In this document: positions 1 through 5,368 of the stretch, piece after piece
Position numbering within the stretch: the stretch's first letter is position 1
Layout of the letters: each line of letters opens with the position of its first letter
Translations under genes and position numbers: made by a program
Assembly: GCA_009885905.1 (NCBI GenBank)
Contig: VFJU01000544.1
Coordinates: 1-6,081, forward strand
DNA length: 6,081 bases
Source: Verrucomicrobiota bacterium
GTDB taxonomy: Bacteria; Verrucomicrobiota; Verrucomicrobiia; Verrucomicrobiales; Akkermansiaceae
Direction of reading: 5' to 3'
The notes under the pieces: model-generated
Database searches by the model: none
Seen by the model: only the letters and a program-made list of their open reading frames with translations
What the model was told of the DNA's origin: nothing

Positions 1-23
1 TAACGCGTAATACAAGCATTCAT
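1..23 (-). CDS. Possible 5' end of a divergent gene, cut by the left edge
   Basis: On the minus strand an ATG at 23-21 opens a frame that reads MNACITR and leaves the window still open. A strong Shine-Dalgarno-like GGAGG (complement of 32-36, within a GGGGGAGG run) sits 8 bases before this ATG, an ideal distance. It is the best ribosome binding site in the window. A second ATG at 28-26 gives only ATG-CGA-TGA and can be dismissed. Only seven codons are visible, so the product cannot be named. If real, the gene is divergent from the sigma factor gene and shares the 24-472 region with it. The call rests on the ribosome binding site alone and could be chance. Confidence 0.33.
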
Positions 24-160
24 CGCATTCGCCTCCCCCGCCGCGACACGTGGTAGAATATTCTCAGAAGGTCTTGAATCGGTTAAATTCACTCTCAACG
101 AAAGACCGTAATCACTATTCGCCCGATGTCCAAAACTTCTTGTTTTAAATTTGGGAGACG

Positions 161-316
161 ATGACAGCAGTTCAATTCGTCCCCACCGCCAAATTGGATG
201 CGTTAATTTATCATCGAGGCAAAAAAAGACCGCAATTTTTCGCGGCGACAAAAAAAGCGTCTTGGTCCAAGATATTTCAGCTAGATCACACACAAATTAA
301 CTTTCAACGACTATAG
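161..316 (+). CDS. Possible small basic protein, 51 aa, unrecognised
   Basis: ATG at 161 opens 51 codons ending in TAG (314-316). The product begins MTAVQFVPTA, has a lysine/arginine-rich middle (RGKKRP at residues 19-24) and ends QRL. I see no membrane segment, signal peptide or known motif. A GGGAG (153-157) lies 3 bases before the ATG, a good Shine-Dalgarno sequence at slightly short spacing. A 12-codon frame (126-164, MSKTSCFKFGRR) ends in TGA overlapping this ATG as ATGA, which would suit translational coupling. Against it, the codon use is AT-rich at third positions, unlike neighbouring genes, and the frame sits inside a region that looks regulatory. It could be a chance frame or the start of the sigma gene's leader. 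No function is proposed. Confidence 0.25.
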   Translation: MTAVQFVPTAKLDALIYHRGKKRPQFFAATKKASWSKIFQLDHTQINFQRL

Positions 317-322
317 CTTACG

Positions 323-344
323 CACAATTAGTCATTTAATTGTG
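323..344. repeat. Perfect 8-bp inverted repeat CACAATTA/TAATTGTG
   Basis: CACAATTA (323-330) and its exact complement TAATTGTG (337-344) flank a 6-base centre (gtcatt). A near copy of the half site, CACAAATTA, lies at 291-299. The arrangement resembles a dyad operator for a dimeric regulator, about 130 bp before the sigma factor start codon. As RNA it would be a weak AU-rich hairpin without a U tract, so a terminator is unlikely. The binding partner is unknown. Confidence 0.4.
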
Positions 345-364
345 ATTCGTTGATAATTTCGATT

Positions 365-422
365 CAGATTCAAAAAACAATTCGTTCGACATTTTTGAAT
401 TTTTATCAGAATTTTGAATCTG
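365..422. repeat. Overlapping inverted repeats that could form alternative hairpins
   Basis: CAGATTCAAAA (365-375) is exactly complementary to TTTTGAATCTG (412-422), an 11-bp match across 36 bases. The same left arm, as ATTCAAAAA (368-376), also matches TTTTTGAAT (392-400), a 9-bp match across 15 bases. The two pairings share the left arm, so they exclude each other. The structure ends 50 bp before the sigma factor ATG, so it would lie in the 5' leader if transcription starts upstream of it. It could equally be three copies of a TTGAAT-type operator half site. The stems are AT-rich and only moderately stable. Confidence 0.4.
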
Positions 423-472
423 TATCCCCTTCGATGACGAATGATTGAATGTAACTCTTAATCCATCACATT

Positions 473-1348
473 ATGGCCTACGACACAGACAACAGCTTAA
501 AACTTTATCTCCGAGAAATCTCCAAAACTCCCCTGCTCACTGTTCAAGAGGAGACCGCACTCGCCGAGCGTATCAAGATGGGCGATGAGGAAGCTCGGAC
601 CCAGATGATTAAGGCAAATCTCAGATTGGTCGTAAAAATTGCCCATGACTATTCGGGTTACGGGCTTTCGCTCAGCGACCTAGTTTCTGAAGGAAATATC
701 GGTCTAATGAATGCCGTGGAGCGGTTCGACCCAAACAAGGGTGGAAAACTTTCTACCTACGGCGCATGGTGGATCAAGCAATCGATCAAACGTGCTCTTG
801 CGAACCAATCCAAGACCATCCGCCTGCCCATTCACATGGTTGATAAAATTGCAAGGATGCGCAGAATTTCCTCAATGCTTGCAGAATCACTCGGGCGTGA
901 ACCAACCGATGACGAACTGGCCACTGAACTAGGGTTGCCGCGTCAAAAAATTGCGATGCTCAAGCAGGCCGCACAACGACCATCATCTCTCGATGCGCCA
1001 ATCAACGATGGCGAAGCAGCAGAATATGGTGAGATCATCAGCGACGAGTCCGCCTCCGATCCGCTTGAAATGCTTTCTGACAAAAATATTCATGCTGAAA
1101 TTGGTGGTCTGTTATCCATCCTCAACGAGCGCGAGCGCCGAATCATCGATGAGCGCTTTGGGCTCACGGGCATGAAGCCAATGCTTCTCGAAGATGTCGG
1201 GCGCGAATTTGGAGTCTCCCGCGAACGGATACGCCAACTTCAAAACTCTGCTTTAGCAAAAATGAGAAAAGCCCTCATGAAAATGGAAAAGCCTCCAGCC
1301 TCCATGGCCGCAAGTAAGATTTGGGCAATGACTAATCCGATTCACTGA
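473..1348 (+). CDS. RNA polymerase sigma factor, sigma-70 family, short RpoD/RpoS-like (group 2 type)
   Basis: A 291-residue promoter-recognition subunit of RNA polymerase. It has region 1.2 (about residues 5-35, NSLKLYLREI), regions 2.1-2.4 (about 47-111), region 3 (about 112-195) and region 4 with its helix-turn-helix (about 212-268, containing SRERIRQ at 249-255). It lacks region 1.1 and the large insertion of primary sigma factors, and its length matches group 2 or RpoS/RpoH-sized alternatives. The WWIKQ motif (99-103) and region 1.2 argue against RpoH or an ECF factor. The -35 reader is intact, while region 2.3/2.4 differs from RpoD at several DNA-contacting positions. A tail of about 20 residues after region 4 (EKPPASMAAS and onward) is not part of the core fold. 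No Shine-Dalgarno sequence precedes the ATG. The gene is probably monocistronic, with hairpins after it and 251 bp before the next gene. The specific role (stationary phase, stress, other) cannot be read from sequence. Confidence 0.95.
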   Translation: MAYDTDNSLKLYLREISKTPLLTVQEETALAERIKMGDEEARTQMIKANLRLVVKIAHDYSGYGLSLSDLVSEGNIGLMNAVERFDPNKGGKLSTYGAWWIKQSIKRALANQSKTIRLPIHMVDKIARMRRISSMLAESLGREPTDDELATELGLPRQKIAMLKQAAQRPSSLDAPINDGEAAEYGEIISDESASDPLEMLSDKNIHAEIGGLLSILNERERRIIDERFGLTGMKPMLLEDVGREFGVSRERIRQLQNSALAKMRKALMKMEKPPASMAASKIWAMTNPIH

Positions 1349-1352
1349 ATCG
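1338..1352 (+). repeat. 7-bp inverted repeat across the sigma factor stop codon
   Basis: CGATTCA (1338-1344) and TGAATCG (1346-1352) are exact complements around one central base, with the TGA stop (1346-1348) inside the right arm. As RNA the loop would have to open to 3 bases or more, leaving a stem of about 6 bp. As DNA it is a dyad of GATTCA, the same word that recurs upstream of the gene. It may be an operator-like site or chance. Confidence 0.35.
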
Positions 1353-1362
1353 CAGGATATTA

Positions 1363-1386
1363 ACTCAATTGCCGATTCAATTGGGT
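1363..1386 (+). terminator. Hairpin just after the sigma factor gene
   Basis: ACTCAATTG (1363-1371) pairs with CAATTGGGT (1378-1386) over a 6-base loop (ccgatt). That is nine pairs, one of them G-U as RNA, starting 14 bases after the stop codon. There is no following T tract, so a classical intrinsic terminator is not supported. It may protect the transcript end or act together with the hairpin at 1397-1417. Confidence 0.3.
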
Positions 1387-1396
1387 CGCTGTTTGC

Positions 1397-1417
1397 GGCC
1401 TAGTTAATTTCTAGGCC
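1397..1417 (+). terminator. GC-rich hairpin, candidate 3' end of the sigma factor transcript
   Basis: GGCCTAG (1397-1403) and CTAGGCC (1411-1417) are exact complements around a 7-base loop (ttaattt). This is the strongest stem in the 251-bp gap, 48 bases after the stop codon. The sequence that follows (ctcgaattatcg) lacks a T run, so it is at best a non-canonical terminator or a processing/stability element. Confidence 0.35.
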
Positions 1418-1578
1418 CTCGAATTATCGTTAGAGGAAAAGTACTACCAAACAGGCTACCATGGTACCAGTGCTTAGTCGTGTAATAGATGGGACGTTAA
1501 AATCCTGAATCCCCCCGCCACTTGGACATTTCTATGCATTGAAAGAACAAGTTAAATTTCGATCTTTGCCTTGCTGAG

Positions 1579-1596
1579 GGATTCGTTCAGGAATCC
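1579..1596 (+). promoter_or_regulatory. Hairpin overlapping the ribosome binding site of the M32 peptidase gene
   Basis: GGATTC (1579-1584) and GAATCC (1591-1596) are exact complements around a 6-base loop (gttcag). The only Shine-Dalgarno-like sequence of the downstream gene, AGGA at 1589-1592, lies half in the loop and half in the right arm, 7 bases before the ATG at 1600. If the stem forms in the mRNA it would restrict ribosome access. A six-pair stem with three G-C pairs is only marginally stable, so this could be incidental. Confidence 0.35.
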
Positions 1597-1599
1597 GTC

Positions 1600-3063
1600 A
1601 TGCCGATTTTCGATAAAGTTCGCGAACTTGCCATCATTCAGTCCTCCGCAGCCGTCCTCGATTGGGACCAAGAGACCTACCTACCTCACCACGCGACCCA
1701 GTACCGGGCAGACCAACTCGCATGGCTCGCGGCGCGTGCCCACGAGCTCGCAACCTCTAACGCATGGAAAAATGATTTGGAATTCGCCGAAACTACAACA
1801 CAAAATAGCGAACCAATCTTGGCGGCAAATCTCAAGGAACTACGACGCGAGTTCGACCGTGCCACCAAATTACCTCTTGAATTGGTTACCCGCGACTCAA
1901 TGGCCTGCTCGCTCGCTAAACACTCATGGGCAGACGCTAGGAAGCGTTCGGACTTTTCATCTTTTGCCCCACACCTTGAAAAATTGTTAGAAATTGCCCG
2001 AGAAAAAGCAGAACTCTGGGGCTATGATAGTGAGCCTTACGACGCACTGTTAGATGGATACGAACGCGCCACCAGTACCACAGCCGTCGCCGATTTATTC
2101 GATGCCATGCGACCCGCTCTTCGAGATATTTCCTCTCAAGCCGTGGAAAAATCTTCCGCGCAGCGTTCATGCCTGCCACTCGGTCCTTACCCGATTGCCG
2201 CACAGCAGAAATTCAACGCCCAAGTGGCTGAGGCGATTGGGTTCAATTTTCAAGCGGGTCGGATCGATACAACGACCCATCCTTTTTGCGCCACGCTCGG
2301 CCCACGCGATGTTAGACTTACTAACCGCTACCTCGAATCTGATTTTACCTCATCACTGTCTGGGGTTCTGCATGAGGCAGGCCACGGTCTCTATGAACAA
2401 GGATTACCTGTTAGTGATTTCGGCTTACCTTCTGGTAAACCCGTTTCCTTAGGGATTCACGAATCACAATCACGTTTGTGGGAAAACCACGTTGGTCGCT
2501 CACGATCATTTTGGGAAAAATGGTATCCAGTGGCGCAAGAAATTTTTCCACAACTAACAAATTTTTCGTTACAATCTTTCCTCAACCACCTCTGGCGCGC
2601 CGAATTTTCACCCATCCGAGTCGAGGCGGATGAAGCCACTTACGATTTGCACATTTTACTGCGTTTTGATCTCGAGCGGCGGATGATGAATGGCACCCTG
2701 TCCGTACCCGATGTGCCTCACGCATGGAATGAAGGATTCCGCGAACTATTCGGATTCAACCCACCTGACGACCGCCACGGATGCTTGCAAGACATTCATT
2801 GGTCGATGGGTGGTATGGGGTACTTTGCAACTTACACGCTCGGAAATATCAACTCCGCCCAGTTGTTTGCCGCAGCGAAAAGAGACTCAGTCGTCGCCGC
2901 CGCAATCGAACAAGCAGACTACGCACCTTTGCTCGCTTGGTTGACAAAATCGGTGCATTCACATGGAGCCACGATGGATCCCACCGAGCTCATCCGCCAT
3001 GCGACTGGCAATGTTCCAAGCACGGATGACTACCTCGCCCACCTAAAATCCAGATACAACTAA
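1600..3063 (+). CDS. M32 family zinc metallocarboxypeptidase (carboxypeptidase Taq type)
   Basis: A 487-residue cytoplasmic metalloenzyme that removes C-terminal amino acids from peptides, probably in peptide recycling. All five conserved motifs of the M32 family are visible: DVRLT (237-241), the zinc site HEAGH (258-262, with E259 as catalytic base), HESQ (287-290, with E288 as expected third zinc ligand) leading into SRLWEN, IRVEAD (339-344) and GCLQDIHW (394-401). The N-terminal SSAAVLDWDQETYLP (about 15-29) is also typical. There is no signal peptide, and the length is close to the usual 490-510. The start at 1600 is the first possible one after an in-frame stop and has AGGA 7 bases upstream, inside a small hairpin. 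It ends one base before tmk, so the two are almost certainly cotranscribed. Physiological substrates are unknown. Confidence 0.96.
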   Translation: MPIFDKVRELAIIQSSAAVLDWDQETYLPHHATQYRADQLAWLAARAHELATSNAWKNDLEFAETTTQNSEPILAANLKELRREFDRATKLPLELVTRDSMACSLAKHSWADARKRSDFSSFAPHLEKLLEIAREKAELWGYDSEPYDALLDGYERATSTTAVADLFDAMRPALRDISSQAVEKSSAQRSCLPLGPYPIAAQQKFNAQVAEAIGFNFQAGRIDTTTHPFCATLGPRDVRLTNRYLESDFTSSLSGVLHEAGHGLYEQGLPVSDFGLPSGKPVSLGIHESQSRLWENHVGRSRSFWEKWYPVAQEIFPQLTNFSLQSFLNHLWRAEFSPIRVEADEATYDLHILLRFDLERRMMNGTLSVPDVPHAWNEGFRELFGFNPPDDRHGCLQDIHWSMGGMGYFATYTLGNINSAQLFAAAKRDSVVAAAIEQADYAPLLAWLTKSVHSHGATMDPTELIRHATGNVPSTDDYLAHLKSRYN

Positions 3064-3064
3064 C

Positions 3065-3676
3065 ATGACTTCTAGCGGACTTTTTATTGTTATCGAAGGC
3101 ATCGATGGCACCGGCAAATCGACCCAAGTGAAACGCCTCAGCGATTGGTTCACCAACCAAGGGCGTGAGGTCGTCATTAGCCGCGAACCGACCGATGGTC
3201 CATGGGGGCGAATCCTGCGTGAGTCCGCAGCCACCGGACGTCTATCAGCTGATGATGAACTTCAGCATTTTCTTCATGACCGCCGCCAACACGTGGACGA
3301 ATTGATCAAGCCAGCCATCGCTGCGGGTAAGGTAGTGATTTTAGACCGATACTATTTTTCCTCGATGGCCTATCAGGGAGTCCGTGGATTAGACCCATCG
3401 GAGATCCGGCGAAAAAACGAGGAGTTTGCGCCGGTTCCGGATTTACTGCTCATCATGGATCTTGATGTAGAAAAGGCGATGCAGCGCATCGGTGAACGCG
3501 GTGACATCGCCAATGAGTTTGAAAAACGCGAAAATCTTCAACATTGTCGCGAGGTCTTTTTATCGCTCAAGGACGAGACCTACGCGCGGGTTATCAACAG
3601 CTCAGGCAGCTTGGACGAGGTCACCGATCAAGTCAGGCACGTGGTTTCCCTCGCATTAGAACAAACGACAAAGTAA
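3065..3676 (+). CDS. tmk: Thymidylate kinase (dTMP kinase)
   Basis: A 203-residue cytoplasmic kinase that phosphorylates dTMP to dTDP with ATP, an essential step to dTTP for DNA synthesis. The P-loop is GIDGTGKST (12-20). The dTMP-binding loop is REPTDGPWG (40-48), followed by the DRRQH helix (72-76) and the DRY motif in VILDRYYFSSMAYQG (91-105). The LID region is around RIGERGDIANEFEK (141-154). The length is standard. The REPTDGPWG and ERGDIANEFE versions differ from the more familiar REPGGT and DR-E patterns of E. coli-type enzymes, but all functional positions appear present. The ATG follows the peptidase stop by a single base, and there is no clear Shine-Dalgarno sequence, so translation probably depends on coupling to the peptidase gene. 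The stop lies 5 bases from the end of the converging regulator gene. Confidence 0.96.
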   Translation: MTSSGLFIVIEGIDGTGKSTQVKRLSDWFTNQGREVVISREPTDGPWGRILRESAATGRLSADDELQHFLHDRRQHVDELIKPAIAAGKVVILDRYYFSSMAYQGVRGLDPSEIRRKNEEFAPVPDLLLIMDLDVEKAMQRIGERGDIANEFEKRENLQHCREVFLSLKDETYARVINSSGSLDEVTDQVRHVVSLALEQTTK

Positions 3677-3681
3677 GCCGC

Positions 3682-4167
3682 TCACGGCGATATGGCCAAA
3701 CGCTCAGTGGAAGATTCTTTCTCAAAGACAAAGCCATTTTCCTTGTAGGTCTTCAGGCGAAAATGTGTGGCGGAAGAAATCACTCCGTCTAACGAACTGA
3801 GTTTTTCCGAAACGAAACGAGCTACCTCACGAAGATCCGCCCCCTCTACGACGACCATTAAATCGTAACCGCCACTCGCCAAGTAGCACGATACGACTTG
3901 ATCAAAGCGTGCAATCCGCATTGCCAAACGATCAAAGCCACCACCACGCTCGGGCGTCACTTTCACTTCAATGAAAGCCGAAACAGAATTGTCGCCAGTG
4001 ACCTCGGGGTCGATCACCGCGTGGTATCCGCAGATCGTGCCATCCGCTTCCCATGCAGCAACGCGAGCGGCGACCACCTGCGGAGTGGATGAGAGTATGT
4101 CCGCCAACTCTTGATCCGAAATACGTGCTTTACGACGAAGAAGTTGAAGAAGTGGATCAGAGGACAT
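3682..4167 (-). CDS. Lrp/AsnC family transcriptional regulator
   Basis: A 161-residue DNA-binding regulator of the feast/famine type, which usually binds amino acids or other small metabolites and assembles as dimers to octamers. Residues about 3-53 form the winged helix-turn-helix (ISDQELADILSSTPQVVAAR, then WEADGTICGYHAVIDPE). Residues about 60-142 form the RAM ligand-binding domain, with the typical GGYDLMVVVEG (99-109) and LDGVISSATHFRLKTYKENG (126-145). The usual opening LD-x-I-L is shortened to DPLLQLL. The tail after residue 145 is short and polar. The ATG at 4167 is the first possible start after an in-frame stop. No Shine-Dalgarno sequence precedes it, but a TATATT lies 5 bases upstream, suggesting a leaderless mRNA. 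The gene converges on tmk with a 5-bp gap and no terminator hairpin between them. Ligand and targets are unknown; autoregulation is common in the family. Confidence 0.93.
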   Translation of the reverse strand: MSSDPLLQLLRRKARISDQELADILSSTPQVVAARVAAWEADGTICGYHAVIDPEVTGDNSVSAFIEVKVTPERGGGFDRLAMRIARFDQVVSCYLASGGYDLMVVVEGADLREVARFVSEKLSSLDGVISSATHFRLKTYKENGFVFEKESSTERLAISP

Positions 4168-4172
4168 TGGTA

Positions 4173-4178
4173 AATATA
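4173..4178 (-). promoter_or_regulatory. Candidate -10 element giving a leaderless Lrp/AsnC mRNA
   Basis: On the minus strand TATATT (4178 to 4173) ends 5 bases before the A of the ATG at 4167. A start point 6-7 bases after a -10 element would fall on or next to that A. No Shine-Dalgarno sequence occurs in the 30 bases before the ATG, which fits a leaderless transcript. I find no good -35 at 16-18 bp: the sequence there is around tgattc, part of a GATTCA word at 4200-4195. Confidence 0.3.
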
Positions 4179-4266
4179 GTTGGTGTGAGTTGATTGAATC
4201 AGGCTACATGCCAATCACTGCTGACGACTATGAAGAGTTTGGTGAAGGGTGAAAGCTGAAAACAGA

Positions 4267-5340
4267 TCAGTCACCAAAACAAATTCCCACAGCCTTGGCC
4301 GCCACGACCAATTCGCTTTCCGGTGATACCAAACGGAGTTGATGAACGGCCTCTTCGATCGGCACGGAATCAACGTGATAGGCTTGATAACTGACCATCC
4401 TTCCGAAATTTCCGTCTACCGCAAGTCTCACCGCCATCACTCCAAATCGCATGCCGAGGATCCGGTCCAACGCAGTGGGTGATCCACCCCGTTGGAGATG
4501 ACCAAGTGTGCACGCCCTCGTGTCCTTGCCTGTGGCTTCCTGGATCCTTAACGCGACTCGCTCGCCGATTCCGCCGAGACGGATTTCACCCTCACCCGAT
4601 GTGCCAAGCGTTACCATTTCGCCCTCGGGCATAAGCGCACCTTCAGCAACCACCACAAGCGTACTGTGATATCCCTGAGCTTCACGGCGTTTGATAAATG
4701 CTGCTATTTTTTCAAATGAAAATGGAATTTCGGGAATCAGGATTACGTGACTACCACCCGCGATTCCACCCCACAGCGCAATCCAACCGGCGTGCCGACC
4801 CATGACTTCTAACACCATCACTCGCTTGTGGCTTTCTCCAGTCGTGTGAAGTCGGTCCAGTGCATCGACCACTGTTGAAACGGCGCTATCAAATCCGAAG
4901 GTGAAAGCCGTCGCACTGAGGTCGTTATCGATGGTCTTCGGCACGCCAATGATCGGCCAACCATTGCGAAAAAGTTGCAGACCTGTGGTCAATGATCCGT
5001 CACCACCGACGATGATGAGAGCGCCGATTCCAAGACTGTCCATGGTCTTCTTGGCCTTCGCGATGATATCGCTTGGGACTTCAGAAACCTCGCCCTTTTC
5101 GATTTTTGCGCCGAAGTGCCCCTTGTTCGTTGACCCAAGAATGGTGCCACCTAATTTGAGAATCCCGATGGTGTCTTGCGGCCTAAGAATCACGTAGTCG
5201 CCGGGTGGCAGCATTCCCTCAAATCCGTCTCGGAAGCCAATCACCTCACAACCAAGTTGCGCCGCCGCGCCGACTACGCCGTGAATCACCGCGTTCAGAC
5301 CCGGACAATCGCCGCCGCTATTTAAAATACCAATTCGCAT
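4267..5340 (-). CDS. pfkA: 6-phosphofructokinase, group with Gly104/Lys124 signature
   Basis: A 357-residue glycolytic kinase that phosphorylates fructose 6-phosphate at C1. Motifs in order: nucleotide loop NSGGDCPGLNAV (7-18), GGTILGSTN (64-72), GGDGS (112-116), VPKTIDNDL (133-141) with D138 as expected catalytic base, MGRHAGWIAL (180-189), VAEGA (231-235) with the fructose-contacting glutamate, and LGHLQRGGSPTALDRIL (279-295). Gly115 aligns with E. coli Gly104, favouring ATP. Lys135 aligns with E. coli Gly124 and is the lysine found in pyrophosphate-using enzymes. This G/K combination occurs in the mixed-substrate PFK clade that includes the ATP-dependent Streptomyces coelicolor enzyme, so ATP is my best guess. 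The length exceeds E. coli PfkA (320) and suits this clade. There is no Shine-Dalgarno sequence. The gene starts 28 bp after the D-Ala-D-Ala carboxypeptidase on the same strand, so it is probably the second gene of that unit. Confidence 0.96.
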   Translation of the reverse strand: MRIGILNSGGDCPGLNAVIHGVVGAAAQLGCEVIGFRDGFEGMLPPGDYVILRPQDTIGILKLGGTILGSTNKGHFGAKIEKGEVSEVPSDIIAKAKKTMDSLGIGALIIVGGDGSLTTGLQLFRNGWPIIGVPKTIDNDLSATAFTFGFDSAVSTVVDALDRLHTTGESHKRVMVLEVMGRHAGWIALWGGIAGGSHVILIPEIPFSFEKIAAFIKRREAQGYHSTLVVVAEGALMPEGEMVTLGTSGEGEIRLGGIGERVALRIQEATGKDTRACTLGHLQRGGSPTALDRILGMRFGVMAVRLAVDGNFGRMVSYQAYHVDSVPIEEAVHQLRLVSPESELVVAAKAVGICFGD

Positions 5341-5368
5341 GAGATCGGTGACTAACTAAAAAATTCTC

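Larger units (their letters stand above)
24..472. other. AT-rich intergenic region upstream of the sigma factor gene
   Basis: About 450 bp without a long reading frame and visibly richer in A and T than the genes. It contains a 10-bp palindrome (agaatattct, 55-64), a possible 51-codon frame (161-316), an inverted repeat at 323-344, two overlapping inverted repeats at 365-422, and five GATTC/GAATC words (76-80, 344-348, 361-365, 367-371, 416-420). I could not place a convincing -35/-10 pair at standard spacing on either strand. It probably carries the promoters of both the divergent left-edge gene and the sigma factor gene, with the repeats as candidate operators or leader structures. That role is inference. 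Confidence 0.6.

Noticed and set aside
221..262. Poly-A runs around 222-228 and 250-256 flanking a ccgc/gcgg element, considered as a terminator
   Set aside because: The stem is only four pairs, and the A runs on this strand would need a minus-strand transcript with a much stronger hairpin.
340..430. Promoter hexamers TTGATA (350-355) and TTCGAC (385-390) as -35 elements of the sigma gene
   Set aside because: No acceptable -10 hexamer occurs 16-18 bp downstream of either.
1461..1508. A 15-codon frame beginning MVPVLSRVID in the gap between sigma factor and peptidase, next to the palindrome taccatggta
   Set aside because: Very short, weak upstream AGG only, and no amino acid bias suggesting an attenuator peptide.
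1571..1990. Overlapping 139-residue frame starting before the M32 gene
   Set aside because: It is an out-of-frame shadow of the M32 coding sequence, serine/proline/threonine-rich, with no recognisable motif. The M32 frame has all five family motifs.
1937..2203. An 88-residue minus-strand frame inside the peptidase gene, and similar frames opposite the other genes
   Set aside because: Arginine- and tryptophan-rich shadows antisense to well-supported genes, without motifs or ribosome sites.
4208..4252. A plus-strand frame with ATG at 4208 (MPITADDYEEFGEG), open upstream to about 4147
   Set aside because: Only 14 residues from the ATG, no Shine-Dalgarno sequence, and the upstream part is antisense to the Lrp/AsnC N-terminus. 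Protein-like appearance is probably chance.
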